Shown here piece after piece: positions 29,707-38,842 of a DNA stretch of 64,000 nucleotides (the stretch's first letter is position 1; each line of letters begins with the position of its first letter). The stretch lies in contig NC_020891.1 of NCBI RefSeq assembly GCF_000355695.1, positions 2,728,001 to 2,792,000 on the forward strand, given 5' to 3'. A model generated the notes under the pieces. That model saw nothing but the letters and a program-made list of their open reading frames with translations, was not told the DNA's origin and did not search any database. The translations under genes and the position numbers were made by a program. This DNA comes from Clavibacter nebraskensis NCPPB 2581 (lineage in GTDB: Bacteria > Actinomycetota > Actinomycetes > Actinomycetales > Microbacteriaceae).

Positions 29707-31596
29707 ATGCCCGCTCGTCGACGCGCCCCTGCCCGGATCCGCGGCGGCGGTCGTGCCCTCGCCGCGGCCGCTCTCGTGCTCGGACTGGCCGCGGGCGGTG
29801 GGCTCGTCGCGGAGCCGGCCCGGGCGTCCGTCGACGCCGACGCCCCGGCACCCGCGGCGCCCGCAGCGCCCGCAGCGCCCGCCGTCGTCGACCTGGGCGT
29901 CGCGGACGCGGTCGCGCTCCTCCAGGCCGGATCCACCACCTCCGTCGAGCTGACCCGCGCCTACCTCGCGCGCATCGCCGCGTACGACGACGACGCCGCC
30001 GGTGGGACGGGCCTCCAGGCCGTCATCACCACGAACCCGGACGCGCTCGCGACGGCCGCCGCGCTCGACGCGGAGCGCGCGGCCGGCACCATCCGCGGGC
30101 CGCTGCACGGCCTCCCGATCGTCGTGAAGGACAACCACGCCACGGCCGACATGCCCACGACCGTCGGCAGCGCCGCCCTCCGCGACTACCGCACGACGGC
30201 CGACTCCACCGCGGTCGCGCGGCTGCGGGCGGCCGGGGCGATCATCCTCGCGAAGACGAACATGTCCGAGTTCGCGCGGCACGGCACGTACACGCTGAGC
30301 TCCGCGCGCGGCCGCACCGCGAATCCGTACGACCGGTCGTGGAGCGCGAGCGGATCCAGCGGCGGCACGGCGGCGGCGGTCGCGGCGGCCTACGCGCCGG
30401 CGGGTCTCGGCACGGACTCGTGCCGATCCGTCCTGGGACCGGCCGCGCACCAGTCGCTCGTGGGCTTCCGGCCGACGATGGGCCTCACGAGCACGGCCGG
30501 CATCGTGCCGCTCTCGCCTCGGCAGGACGTCTCCGGCCCGATGACCACCACGGTCGCCGACGCCGCGCTCCTCACGGAGGTGCTCGCGGGCCGCGACCCC
30601 GCGGATCCGCTCACGGCGATCGCCGACCAGCAGGACACCGACGCGTACGTCGCCGGCCTGACGACCACCGCCCTCGCCGGGAAGCGCATCGGCTGGGTGC
30701 GCTGGGACATCCCGGAGGATCCCGAGAAGCCCGGCCTCGCGGAGACGACCGCGCTCATGGAGCAGGCCGTGCGCGACCTCGAGGCCCAGGGCGCCGAGGT
30801 CGTGGAGGTGCCGCTCACGGAGGAGTTCGTGGAGCAGACGCTGCAGAGCGGCGGCTGGCGCGACATGCGCCCGGCGATCGATCGCTTCCTCCGCGAGACG
30901 CCCGCCACCTGGCCCGCGCGCGTGGCGGCCCGCACCGAGCCCGCCGATGTGCTCTCCTTCGCCGACGTGATGGCCGACCGGCCGAGCGCCCTCACCGACG
31001 GCGACATCGCCTACTTCCTCAGCCACGAGGACATCCCGAACCCCGACTACGACCGCTCGATCGCGGAGCAGGACGCGGGCAAGGCCGCGATGGACGCGTT
31101 CTTCGTCGAGCAGCGGATCGACGCCCTCGCCATGCCGACGAGCGCCACCAGCGCGACGCCCACCTGGGCGGGCACGACGTTCTGCGACATCGGTGCGAAC
31201 ACCGGGATCCCGACGATCTCCGTGCCCGCCGGCTTCACCTCGACGGGCGCTCCCGTCGGCCTCGAGCTCGCCGCGCCCCGCAGCCGCGACGGCGACCTGC
31301 TCGCCATGGCCTACGCGTACGAGCAGGCGACCGGGCACCGGGTCGCGCCGGAGACGACGCCGGAGCTGGCGGCGGACGTGGATCCCGCACCCGCGGCAGC
31401 GGAGGTCCCCGCGGACGACGACCCCGCCTCGTCCGATCCCGCTCCTGCTCCCGAAGCGCTCGGCGCGGTCCGCACCGCCGGCATCGGCGTCAACACGCTC
31501 GCGGAGAACCTCGCCATCGCCGCGGGCCTCGCCCTGTTCGGCGGGATCGCCGTCGCCGCGGGTCTCGTGCGGCGGCGGCGGCACCCCGCCACCTGA
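29707..31596 (+). CDS. secreted, C-terminally anchored amidase (amidase-signature family)
   Basis: This 629-residue protein has a signal peptide and an Ala/Pro-rich linker. The amidase-signature domain spans roughly residues 60-540, followed by an acidic Pro-rich stalk, a C-terminal membrane segment (LAIAAGLALFGGIAVAAGLV) and basic residues. The Ser-cisSer-Lys triad appears present as K141, S217 and S241, with the usual 24-residue spacing between the serines. The nucleophile motif, normally GTDxxGSIR, reads GTDSCRSVL here, so two usually conserved positions differ. It would hydrolyse amides at the cell surface, if active. Confidence 0.85.
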   Translation: MPARRRAPARIRGGGRALAAAALVLGLAAGGGLVAEPARASVDADAPAPAAPAAPAAPAVVDLGVADAVALLQAGSTTSVELTRAYLARIAAYDDDAAGGTGLQAVITTNPDALATAAALDAERAAGTIRGPLHGLPIVVKDNHATADMPTTVGSAALRDYRTTADSTAVARLRAAGAIILAKTNMSEFARHGTYTLSSARGRTANPYDRSWSASGSSGGTAAAVAAAYAPAGLGTDSCRSVLGPAAHQSLVGFRPTMGLTSTAGIVPLSPRQDVSGPMTTTVADAALLTEVLAGRDPADPLTAIADQQDTDAYVAGLTTTALAGKRIGWVRWDIPEDPEKPGLAETTALMEQAVRDLEAQGAEVVEVPLTEEFVEQTLQSGGWRDMRPAIDRFLRETPATWPARVAARTEPADVLSFADVMADRPSALTDGDIAYFLSHEDIPNPDYDRSIAEQDAGKAAMDAFFVEQRIDALAMPTSATSATPTWAGTTFCDIGANTGIPTISVPAGFTSTGAPVGLELAAPRSRDGDLLAMAYAYEQATGHRVAPETTPELAADVDPAPAAAEVPADDDPASSDPAPAPEALGAVRTAGIGVNTLAENLAIAAGLALFGGIAVAAGLVRRRRHPAT

Positions 31597-31621
31597 ACCG
31601 CGCGGACGCCCACGGGACGAC

Positions 31622-31657
31622 GGAGGGGCGGGCGGCCACACGGCCACCCGCCCCTCC
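31622..31657. terminator. bidirectional terminator
   Basis: A 16-bp inverted repeat with one mismatch and a loop of about 4 nt lies between the convergent amidase and PAP2 genes, 26 nt from the amidase stop. Confidence 0.75.
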
Positions 31658-31680
31658 CGCGTGCACGGAATCGGATCCGG

Positions 31681-32949
31681 TCAGCCCTTCCCGTGCTTCA
31701 CCAGCGACACCGTGCCGTCGGCCGTCACGACCACCTTCGCGGCCATGGCGGCCGGGAGGTCGATGCGCTGCCAGCTGCCTTCGGTGCCCTCGTCGAGCGG
31801 CTCGCCCGAGTCGATCGCGGTGAGCGCGAGCACCTGGCGGCGCTGCTCGGGCGTGAGGTCGGGGTGGCTGGTGATGAGGAGCGACTCGGCGCCGGTGGGC
31901 ACGGTCATGGGCTGGCCCTTGTCGCCGACGCGCGGGAAGTCGTAGCTCATGCGCTGCTCGTAGACCTTGAGCGCCTGCTTCGTGGACAGGTACGGCTTGT
32001 CCTTCGCGATGCAGACCGCGAGCGTCGCGCCGCACTTGGCCTCGAGCACCGTGCGCAGCTCGGTGGACGCCTGCTCGAACAGGGTGCGGAACGACGGGTC
32101 GGACCAGCGGCGCTCGACGATCTTCTGGCCCATCATGCGGCCGGCCATCACGTCGAGCGGGTAGTGCGCGCCCATGATGATGCGGTTGTTGCCGGCGTCG
32201 GAGGCGCGGGCCAGGATCTGCGGGGCGAGCTCCGGCAGCATCGTCGCGAGCGCGGTGCCCTGCCAGAACGCCTGCGAGGTGTGGCCGCTGGGGTACGAGC
32301 CGTCCTGGCCGGCCCACGCGTTGCCGTTCGGCTTATCGCGGTACTTGAGCTTGAGCGGGAACGCGACGTAGGGCCGCGGGTTCGCGAAGTACGCCTTCAC
32401 CGGGTTGGTGGAGGAGTACTTGCCGACGAGGCCGCCGTTCTTGGCGAGCAGCGCATCCGTCTTCGGGAGCTGGCCCGCCACGCGCGCGGTGCGGTAGATC
32501 TCGCCGAGGTTCTTCCCGAGGCCGTCCGACATCGTGATGGACATGTCGGCGTACTGGTCGATGATCGCCCGGGCCGACTGCGCCTTCGTGGCGGCCTGGT
32601 TGATCCTGATCGTCTTCTTGTCGTTCAGCTTCATGATGTCGGGCCGGTTCGCCTTCAGCGAGGTGAACTGGTCGAGCATCGGCACGAAGTCGTAGGTGCT
32701 GTTCGACGGGTAGGGCGCGTCGAGCGTGGCCTGGTCGAAGGGCGCGACGGCCGGGGCGGTGGAGGACGCGGCCGGGGCGTCGGCAGCGGTCGCGGCGGTG
32801 ACGCCGGTGCCGGTGAGCAGCAGGCCGATGATCGCGGTGGTCGACAGCAGCGTCGCGGTGCGGGCGCGGGGACGCCGGAGCAGGGTGGGGATGATCGTGC
32901 CTCTCGTCGGACGGGCGGGCGGCCGTGCGGCCTCTGGCACCGTAGGCAT
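31681..32949 (-). CDS. secreted PAP2-family acid phosphatase
   Basis: This 422-residue protein has a signal peptide (hydrophobic stretch ending near TAATAADAPA) and a class A-type PAP2 phosphatase domain. The motifs are in order: K-x6-RP-like KLKYRDKP, YPSGH, and an R-x5-H-x3-D element in NNRIIMGAHYPLD. It would release phosphate from organic phosphates outside the cell. The N-terminal 25 residues before the hydrophobic core are long and basic. No clear ribosome binding site precedes the ATG at 32949, so a start slightly downstream is possible. Confidence 0.87.
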   Translation of the reverse strand: MPTVPEAARPPARPTRGTIIPTLLRRPRARTATLLSTTAIIGLLLTGTGVTAATAADAPAASSTAPAVAPFDQATLDAPYPSNSTYDFVPMLDQFTSLKANRPDIMKLNDKKTIRINQAATKAQSARAIIDQYADMSITMSDGLGKNLGEIYRTARVAGQLPKTDALLAKNGGLVGKYSSTNPVKAYFANPRPYVAFPLKLKYRDKPNGNAWAGQDGSYPSGHTSQAFWQGTALATMLPELAPQILARASDAGNNRIIMGAHYPLDVMAGRMMGQKIVERRWSDPSFRTLFEQASTELRTVLEAKCGATLAVCIAKDKPYLSTKQALKVYEQRMSYDFPRVGDKGQPMTVPTGAESLLITSHPDLTPEQRRQVLALTAIDSGEPLDEGTEGSWQRIDLPAAMAAKVVVTADGTVSLVKHGKG

Positions 32950-32989
32950 CGCGCGTGGCGTGGATCCGTCCGGGAGGTGGAGCGGAGGT

Positions 32990-33012
32990 GGCCGGGCGGT
33001 GCGCGCCCGGCC
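32990..33012 (-). terminator. terminator of the serine hydrolase gene
   Basis: GGCCGGGCG and its perfect complement form a 9-bp stem with a 5-nt loop directly after the stop at 33020. Confidence 0.65.
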
Positions 33013-33019
33013 ATCCGCC

Positions 33020-34402
33020 TCAGCCGCGCGAGCTCGGGACCATCCGCCGGGTCCAGGGCTCGAGCGTCATGCCGCCGCCCGCGCGGATCCGGTCGACGGA
33101 TCCGTCGGGGCCGCGGTCGGCCGTGACCTCCTCGCCGACGGATCCGAACCCGTCGCCCTCGACGATGCGGGCCGACGAATCGCCCGTGCGCTCGAGCACG
33201 TCCACCGAGTCGAGCGGGTGCTCCGCGGTCGGGTCGATGCGGAGGAAGCGGTCGCCGATCACCTGGAAGTCCTGCAGGCCCCACATGTTCCCGAAGCGGC
33301 CGGTGAAGGGCGCGTCGACCGCGGCGCGCTCGGCGTCGGTGGCGGCCGAGTCGGCGAGGAGCAGCTCGAGGATCCCCGTGCTGAGCGCGGCGGCCGGGCC
33401 GTCGATCGCGTTCGTGAGCACGGAGACGGCCCAGCCGCTCTCCGGATCCACCGCCGTGCGCGTGATGTGGCCCGGGTACCCGCCGGAGTGGCCGAGCACG
33501 GTGGCCTCGTGGGCGCCGGATCCGACGCGCTCGACGATGAGGCCGTAGCCGTAGCGACGGGGGCCGGCGGGATCCGCGCTCGTGGCGTAGCGCGGGCGCT
33601 GCTGCGCGCGCTTCGACGCGGCCGTGAGGAGCCGCTCGTCGTCGGGCAGCACGAGCGCGGAGAAGAAGGAGACGAGCTCGGACGCCGTGCTCGTGACGCC
33701 GGTGGCCGCGGCCATCGCGCGCGTGTCGACGTGCGGGAGGACGGTGCGCTCGCGCGAGGTGCGGAGCGAGGTGGAGGCCGCCGCGTACTCGTCCGCGCGC
33801 TCGGGGACGTACTCGGCCGTGGTGTCGCGGAGGCCGAGGGGACCCGTGATCCGCTCGGCGAGGTGGTCGGCGTAGGACAGGCCGGACGCCGCCTCGACCA
33901 CGAGGCCGAGCAGCGCGTAGCCGACGTTCGAGTAGTTGAAGGCGGTGTCGGGCGCGACCTTGGCGACGCCGGGCGTCGTCGCGATGGCGAGGAGGTGACG
34001 CCGGTCGGGGAACGGGCCGGAGTGCTGCCAGTGGTCGCCGTCGAACCCGTCGCGGAGGACGCCCGCGCCGTGCTCGAGGAGGGCGGCGATCGTGACGTCG
34101 GCGAGCTCGGATCCGGCCTCGGCCAGCTCGGGCACGTGCTGGCCGAGCCGGTCGTCGAGGCGGAGGGCGCCCTGCTCGGCGAGCTGGAGGATCGCGGTCG
34201 CGGTGAACGTCTTGGAGTGCGACGCGACGCGGAACAGGTGCGCGGGGGTGAGGGGCGCGTCGGTCGTGGGATCCGCGACGCCGAACGCCTCCGACAGCAC
34301 GACCTCGCCGTGCCGGGCGATCGCGACCTGCGCGCCGGGGACGCGGGTCTGCCAGACGCGGAGGTCGAGCCAGGTGCGGACGTAGTCGAGGATGTCGGTC
34401 AT
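33020..34402 (-). CDS. beta-lactamase-family serine hydrolase
   Basis: This 460-residue protein is a class C beta-lactamase/esterase-like hydrolase. The SxxK motif is S61-H-S-K64, the YxN motif is YSN in NYSNVGYALLG, and a HSGG segment takes the place of the KTG triad. No signal peptide is seen, so it is probably an intracellular esterase or peptidase rather than a resistance enzyme. The final 110 residues form an extra domain. ATG at 34402 follows CCGGAG; the longer open frame upstream looks noncoding. Confidence 0.88.
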   Translation of the reverse strand: MTDILDYVRTWLDLRVWQTRVPGAQVAIARHGEVVLSEAFGVADPTTDAPLTPAHLFRVASHSKTFTATAILQLAEQGALRLDDRLGQHVPELAEAGSELADVTIAALLEHGAGVLRDGFDGDHWQHSGPFPDRRHLLAIATTPGVAKVAPDTAFNYSNVGYALLGLVVEAASGLSYADHLAERITGPLGLRDTTAEYVPERADEYAAASTSLRTSRERTVLPHVDTRAMAAATGVTSTASELVSFFSALVLPDDERLLTAASKRAQQRPRYATSADPAGPRRYGYGLIVERVGSGAHEATVLGHSGGYPGHITRTAVDPESGWAVSVLTNAIDGPAAALSTGILELLLADSAATDAERAAVDAPFTGRFGNMWGLQDFQVIGDRFLRIDPTAEHPLDSVDVLERTGDSSARIVEGDGFGSVGEEVTADRGPDGSVDRIRAGGGMTLEPWTRRMVPSSRG

Positions 34403-34716
34403 GGGGCTCCGGCTCGTGTCGGGGACGGTGTTCGCAGGATGCGCGACGGCACGGCTCGGGCGGCGGGGGCCGACCTCCGGGTCACGGGTCGCCCGTCGGA
34501 CACTACGCGAGTCGCCGCGGCCGGCCGGGGATCCGCCCTCAGTGCGGCGGAGGGGCGGCGGACGCCGGCGGGGCCATGCGGCGGCGGCCCGGCATGTCCG
34601 CCGACCGAAGCATCCGGCCCGCCCGCTGTGCACCCGCTGGACCGGGAGGACGCCGCACGAGCCCGTCTCGTCCGCTGGGGGACGGACCCGCCGTCACCGA
34701 CCAGGAGGACCGAGCC
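34403..34716. other. intergenic region between divergent genes
   Basis: This gap of 314 nt separates the serine hydrolase from a short coupled ORF. Frames are open but Arg/Pro/Gly-rich and look noncoding. I see no convincing promoter pair, repeat or RNA gene in it, apart from the strong AGGAGG at 34703-34708 that belongs to the next ORF. Confidence 0.5.
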
Positions 34717-34761
34717 ATGCGCGAGACGACCCGAGGATCCCGGGACGAGGCCGGACGATGA
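34717..34761 (+). CDS. possible 14-residue leader peptide
   Basis: ATG at 34717 sits 8 nt after a perfect AGGAGG and encodes a 14-residue peptide (MRETTRGSRDEAGR). Its TGA overlaps the ATG of the next gene (ATGA). The membrane protein has no Shine-Dalgarno sequence of its own, so ribosomes finishing this peptide could restart there. The peptide itself has no recognisable function. Alternatively the AGGAGG simply serves a mis-annotated start. Confidence 0.4.
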   Translation: MRETTRGSRDEAGR

Positions 34762-35024
34762 GCGCGCGCGTGGACGGCCCCGTGCGTCGGCGGCGTCCGC
34801 GGGCTGTGCGGGCCGCGACGCGCACCGGCGCCATCGTGAGCGCGGTCGTGGTCGTCGGGGTGCTGCTGCCCGTGCTCGGGTTCATCGGCGCGGCGGACGC
34901 GGCGACCGCCGGCCAGCTCGACGTGCCCGTGACCCTCATCGCGCTCGACGTGGGGGTGTCGCTGGTGGTCGCGGTCGTGATGCTCGTGATCTCCTCCCGC
35001 ACCCGGGACGGCCGCGTCGCGTGA
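34758..35024 (+). CDS. small membrane protein, probably truncated
   Basis: I do not recognise this 88-residue protein. It has a basic N-terminus (PVRRRRPRAVR) and two hydrophobic segments (about residues 25-47 and 58-80). It ends at TGA 35022, but the same frame continues for 46 more codons that encode a third hydrophobic segment. That suggests the stop is a recent nonsense change, for example of a TGG codon. Translation is probably coupled to the 14-codon ORF upstream. Confidence 0.55.
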   Translation: MSARVDGPVRRRRPRAVRAATRTGAIVSAVVVVGVLLPVLGFIGAADAATAGQLDVPVTLIALDVGVSLVVAVVMLVISSRTRDGRVA

Positions 35025-35165
35025 ATCGCCGCGGTGTCGGCCGTGGTCGCGGCGCTCGTCGGATCCGCGTGGCCGCTCGTCGCCACCACCATCGCGAGCG
35101 TCGACCAGGTGCAGGACGCGATCCCGTTCGTGCATGGCCTCGTCGGGCGGGTGCTGGGCGGCTGA
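35025..35165 (+). pseudogene. in-frame continuation of the truncated membrane protein
   Basis: Directly after TGA 35022-35024, and in the same frame, 46 sense codons run to TGA at 35163. They begin IAAVSAVVAALVGSAWPLV, a good membrane helix, followed by a short amphipathic tail. Codon use matches the region. It could also be translated separately from GTG at 35034. Confidence 0.5.
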
Positions 35166-35192
35166 CCCGCGTTCCCTCCCCCACTACGCACG

Positions 35193-35224
35193 AGCGGCCG
35201 CCGACCCGAGGGTCGGCGGCCGCT
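35193..35224. terminator. bidirectional terminator
   Basis: A 14-15 bp perfect GC-rich stem (AGCGGCCGCCGACCC and complement) with a tiny loop lies between the convergent membrane protein and nitroreductase genes. Confidence 0.8.
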
Positions 35225-35240
35225 GGCGTGCGGGGGGCGA

Positions 35241-35849
35241 CTACTCGCGGACGAGCACCAGCTCGGAGAGCGGCAGGCGCGTGCGGGGCGCGGTCTCGCG
35301 CTCGGCGAGCGGGCCCTCGAGCGCGTCGGCAGGCGCGACCGTGCCGACGGCCGTGACCGTGAGCGGCTGCAGGTTCTCGGGCAGGTCGAACGCGGCGGAC
35401 AGCTTGTCGAACTCGACGCCGGCCATCTGGTGCGTGTGCAGGCCCTCGGCCTGCGCCTGCACGGAGAGGTGCGCGACGGCCTGGCCGAGGTCGTACGCGG
35501 CGTAGGGGCGCTTCTCCCCCTCGACCGTGGAGGTCTCGGCGATCGCGACGAACAGGGCCGACGCGTTCACGGCCCACGCGGCGTTGAAGCCGACGAGCGC
35601 GTCGACGATGGTGTCGAAGGCGTGCGTGCCGCGGCGGGCGACGATGAAGCGGCGCGGCTGCTGGTTGCTGCCGGACGGCGCCCAGCGCGCGGCCTCGAGC
35701 AGCGCGTCGAGCTGCTGGTCGGAGACGGTGGCGTCCTTGTCGAAGGAGCGCGGGCTCCAGCGGGTATCGAGCTCGCGCACGATCGGCACGGCCGTGTCGG
35801 CGGTGCGCTCGGTCGATGCGGGGGTGGTGGCGTCCTCGGTGAGGGTCAT
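35241..35849 (-). CDS. nitroreductase-family flavoprotein
   Basis: The 202-residue protein fits the nitroreductase fold. RWSPRSFD near residue 30 is the FMN phosphate-binding element, followed by ARWAPSGSNQQPRRFIV, the classic APSGSNxQPW-type block. AYDLGQAVAHLSVQAQAEGL forms the central helix. It reduces nitro or quinone compounds with NAD(P)H. ATG at 35849 is chosen because AAGGA precedes it by 7 nt; the extension upstream lacks a site. Confidence 0.92.
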   Translation of the reverse strand: MTLTEDATTPASTERTADTAVPIVRELDTRWSPRSFDKDATVSDQQLDALLEAARWAPSGSNQQPRRFIVARRGTHAFDTIVDALVGFNAAWAVNASALFVAIAETSTVEGEKRPYAAYDLGQAVAHLSVQAQAEGLHTHQMAGVEFDKLSAAFDLPENLQPLTVTAVGTVAPADALEGPLAERETAPRTRLPLSELVLVRE

Positions 35850-35912
35850 GGCGGTTCCTTCGGTCGATGTCGGGGATGCGGCACTCCGTCGGGCCTCGCG
35901 GATCACAATGCG

Positions 35913-35954
35913 GGACGCCGCCCGGCTATTCCTGGGTGGAACCGGGCGGCGTCC
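35913..35954 (-). terminator. terminator of the sugar cluster
   Basis: GGACGCCGCCCGG and its exact complement form a 13-bp stem with a 16-nt loop, just past the oxidoreductase stop at 35970. Confidence 0.75.
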
Positions 35955-35969
35955 TCGCGCATGAGGCGC

Positions 35970-37064
35970 CTATTCCGCGAGGGGGTCGCGCACGTCCTCG
36001 AAGCGGCCCGACTCCGCCGAGCGGCCGGCCGCCTCCATGAGCGCGAGGCTGCCGAGGTTGTCGCGGCCGCTCGTCTCGGGCGGCGGGCCGCCGAGGATCG
36101 AGAGGGCGAAGGCGCGGAGGCCCGCGGCGCGTCCGATGAGCGGCAGGGTCTCGAGGTCGAGCTCGCGCTCGGCGCCGGCGGCGTCGCGGATCCCGACCCG
36201 GTCGGCCGAGACGCCCTCGCCGCGGCTCGTGAAGGTCAGCTCGCCGTCCTCGCCGGAGATGCGCCACTCGCCCGCCCACGGAGTGACGGGTCCGCGGTGC
36301 AGCCAGCTGCCGCGGTAGTCGACGACCAGGCCGCCCTCCAGCTCGATGACCATGCTCGCGACCGCGGGGTCGCGGTAGTGGCTGAATGACGGGCGGCTGG
36401 TGCGGGCGAACACGCGCACGGCCTCGCGGCCGGTGACCATGCGGATCAGGTCGAAGTGGTGGATCGCCATGTCGTTGATGATCGGCTGCGGGAACCGGTA
36501 GTGCGGGTAGTCGTCGGGCTCGTCGTTGTCCCACTGGCGGAAGTCGATCTCGATGGTCGCGACCTCGCCGAGCGCGTCGGCCGCGAGCAGCTCGCGCACC
36601 CGCCGCGGCGCCGGGTACCAGCGGTAGTTCTGGCTGACCTGCACGATGAGGCCCAGCTCCTCGCCCTTCCGGACCACGGCGGCGGCCTCCGCGGTGGAGT
36701 TCGCGAACGGCTTCTCGACGATGACGTGCTTGCCCGCCTCGAGCGCCTCCAGCGCGAGCGGCGCGTGCGTGACGGCCGGGGCGGTGAGGATGACGGCGTC
36801 CGCCTCCACCGCGGCGAGCGCGTCGGCGAGCGAGGCGTACGCGGCGGACGCGGGCAGGCCGAGCAGCGCGCGCACCCTCTCGCGGGTGGGCTCGCTCGGA
36901 TCCACGATCGCGGCCACCTCGATCTCGGCGACGGCTGGCACGGCGTTGCGCGCCCAGTCGCCGCCCCAGCCGCCGAGGCCGACGTGGATCACGCGGACGC
37001 GGGGGCCGTCGTAGGCGGGAGCCGCGGGAGCCGCGGATGCGGCGGGCTTCTTCGCGGCGCTCAT
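35970..37064 (-). CDS. Gfo/Idh/MocA family oxidoreductase
   Basis: This 364-residue protein has an N-terminal NAD(P)-binding Rossmann domain ([11 protein letters not shown] near residue 28), the conserved [13 protein letters not shown] catalytic lysine block, and a C-terminal substrate domain ([15 protein letters not shown]). It likely oxidises a sugar or inositol derivative. Its ATG overlaps the stop of the ThuA-like gene in an ATGA junction, so the two are translated together. A low-complexity Ala/Lys-rich N-terminus precedes the fold. Confidence 0.92.
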   Translation of the reverse strand: MSAAKKPAASAAPAAPAYDGPRVRVIHVGLGGWGGDWARNAVPAVAEIEVAAIVDPSEPTRERVRALLGLPASAAYASLADALAAVEADAVILTAPAVTHAPLALEALEAGKHVIVEKPFANSTAEAAAVVRKGEELGLIVQVSQNYRWYPAPRRVRELLAADALGEVATIEIDFRQWDNDEPDDYPHYRFPQPIINDMAIHHFDLIRMVTGREAVRVFARTSRPSFSHYRDPAVASMVIELEGGLVVDYRGSWLHRGPVTPWAGEWRISGEDGELTFTSRGEGVSADRVGIRDAAGAERELDLETLPLIGRAAGLRAFALSILGGPPPETSGRDNLGSLALMEAAGRSAESGRFEDVRDPLAE

Positions 37065-37792
37065 CGGGCGAGGAACCAGTCGCGCGGGTGCTGGTCGGCC
37101 GTGAGATCGGCGCGGCCCTGGGTGGGCGCGACCCAGCGGGCGGCGTTCGCGAGCACGCGGCGGATGTCGGGGTGGTGGTACACGGGGTACTCCTGGTCCC
37201 CCGGCGAGAAGTAGAAGACCCGGCCGCGGCCGCGGTGGTACGCGACGCCCGAGCGGAAGACCTCGCCGCCCGCGAAGGTGGAGAGGAACACCTCCTCGTC
37301 GGGGCGCGGGATGTCGAACTGCTCGCCGTACATCTCCTGCCGGTCGATGACGATCGGGTGCGGGATGCCCGCGGCGATCGGGTGCTGCGGCGCGATGGTC
37401 CAGACCAGCTCGCGCTCGCCGTCGTTGCGCCACTTCAGCGAGCACGTCGTGCCCATGAGGCGCGTGAACACCTTCGAGTAGTGGCCCGAGTGCAGGACGA
37501 CGAGGCCCATGCCGGCGTGGACGTGGCGGATCACGCGCTCGACGACCTCGTCGGACACCTCGCCGTGGGCGACGTGGCCCCACCAGTAGAGGACGTCGGT
37601 CGCGGCGAGGCGCTCCTCCGTGAGGCCGTGCTCCGGATCCTGCAGCGTGGCGGTGCTCACGGAGGCGTCGTCGCCGAGCAGCTCGCGGAGGCCGTCCGCG
37701 ACCACGGCGTGGATCCCGTCCGGGTAGTGCGACAGGACGGTCGCGTCCCCCCGGCTCTCGTGCACGTTCTCGTTCCAGACGACGATGTCCAT
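37061..37792 (-). CDS. ThuA-like sugar-utilisation protein
   Basis: The 243-residue protein matches the ThuA-like family with a glutamine amidotransferase-like fold. [13 protein letters not shown] opens the domain; [27 protein letters not shown] and [14 protein letters not shown] follow. ThuA-like proteins take part in uptake and oxidation of trehalose-type disaccharides and usually neighbour oxidoreductases, as here. ATG at 37792 follows GAGGAG. Confidence 0.88.
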   Translation of the reverse strand: MDIVVWNENVHESRGDATVLSHYPDGIHAVVADGLRELLGDDASVSTATLQDPEHGLTEERLAATDVLYWWGHVAHGEVSDEVVERVIRHVHAGMGLVVLHSGHYSKVFTRLMGTTCSLKWRNDGERELVWTIAPQHPIAAGIPHPIVIDRQEMYGEQFDIPRPDEEVFLSTFAGGEVFRSGVAYHRGRGRVFYFSPGDQEYPVYHHPDIRRVLANAARWVAPTQGRADLTADQHPRDWFLAR

Positions 37793-37862
37793 GGCGCTCC
37801 TCGTTCGGCGGTGATCGGGGGATCGGGCTGCGCTCCGGACGTGTCGGGCCCGAGATCGGCCG

Positions 37863-37891
37863 TGACGACGCGGCATGCCCGCGCCTACGAT
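37863..37891 (+). promoter_or_regulatory. weak candidate promoter of the isomerase gene
   Basis: TGACGA and TACGAT are 17 bp apart in the 176-nt divergent gap. The -10 is part of a perfect TACGATCGTA palindrome. The -35 match is weak. Confidence 0.3.
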
Positions 37892-37968
37892 CGTACGCAT
37901 GCCCCGCGCCGATGCGGGCGACCCGGAGGACGCATGGACGCCATCGCCGACGACCACGGAGCGATCCG

Positions 37969-38805
37969 GTGACCGGCCCGACCGGCACCACCCGCCCCAC
38001 CGACAAGGCCGTCCACGCCTGGTCCCTCGACGGGACGCTCGGGCATCCGCGCGTCCCCGGCCCGGACGGATCCGGCACCGTCACCCGGGCGGCCGGCGCC
38101 CTCGACCTCCTCGACCTGCCCGCCGAGCTCGCCCGCCGCGGGTACCGCGCCGTGCAGCTCGCCCACTTCCAGCTGCCCACGCGCGACGCCTCCTACCTCG
38201 AGGAGCTGCGGGCCGCGCTCGAGTCGTCCGGCATCGTGCTCGACGCGTTCCTGGTCGACGACGGCGACCTCGTGCACCCCACCGACGCCGACTTGCACGA
38301 GCGGTGGATCTCCGACCTGCTCGACGACGCACTCACTCTCGGCGCCCACCACGCCCGCGTCGGCGCCGGCCGCAGCGCGCCCACGCCGGAGCTGCTGGCA
38401 GCGAGCGCCCGGCGGCTGTCGCGGCTCGCGGACGGGCACCCGGGGATCCAGGTGGTCGTCGAGAACTGGCGCGAGATGATGCCCGACGCGGACGCAGTGC
38501 TCGCCCTGCTGGCCGACGCGGGCGACGTGCGCCTCCTCATCGACCTCGGCAACTGGACCATGCCCGACAAGCACGAGCAGCTCGCCCGCATCGCCCCGCA
38601 CGCCGTCACCTGCCACGCCAAGGCGCACCGCCACGACGACGGCAGCCTGGACGACGTCGACTACGCCCGCTCCCTCCGCGTGCTGCAGGACGCGGGCTAC
38701 CAGGGCGCGCTCGCGATGGTGAACGAGTCGAGCCGGCCCGACGGATCCGACGAGTGGGACGGCCTCGAGCAGGAGCACGAGGTGGTGCGGCGGGTCTTCG
38801 GGTGA
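37969..38805 (+). CDS. xylose isomerase-like TIM-barrel protein
   Basis: This 278-residue protein resembles the sugar phosphate isomerase/epimerase TIM-barrel family. Strands and metal ligands are suggested by [17 protein letters not shown] (Glu ligand), [19 protein letters not shown] and a final LAMVNESS. It would isomerise or epimerise a sugar in the catabolic route shared with the divergent oxidoreductase and ThuA-like genes. GTG at 37969 follows GGAG by 8 nt. A 12-codon ORF at 37934 ends in a GTGA overlap with this start. Confidence 0.82.
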   Translation: MTGPTGTTRPTDKAVHAWSLDGTLGHPRVPGPDGSGTVTRAAGALDLLDLPAELARRGYRAVQLAHFQLPTRDASYLEELRAALESSGIVLDAFLVDDGDLVHPTDADLHERWISDLLDDALTLGAHHARVGAGRSAPTPELLAASARRLSRLADGHPGIQVVVENWREMMPDADAVLALLADAGDVRLLIDLGNWTMPDKHEQLARIAPHAVTCHAKAHRHDDGSLDDVDYARSLRVLQDAGYQGALAMVNESSRPDGSDEWDGLEQEHEVVRRVFG

Positions 38806-38842
38806 GACGGACCCGCGGCCCGGGGCGGGCTCAGGGCGCGCC

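Noticed and set aside
31490-32317. Second minus-strand frame across the PAP2 gene
   Set aside because: It is a +1/-1 shadow of the phosphatase, rich in Arg, His and Pro, with no independent start signal.
33020-34402. Beta-lactam resistance gene
   Set aside because: The serine hydrolase has SxxK and YxN motifs but no signal peptide and no KTG. An esterase or peptidase role is more likely.
34392-34757. N-terminal extension of the small membrane protein
   Set aside because: The frame is open, but composition is Arg/Pro/Gly-rich noncoding. The ATG at 34758 is the first that begins plausible protein.
37934-37972. 12-codon leader peptide before the TIM-barrel gene
   Set aside because: It has GGAGG and a GTGA overlap, but the spacing is only 4 nt and the main gene has its own GGAG site. 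The arrangement can arise by chance in GC-rich DNA.
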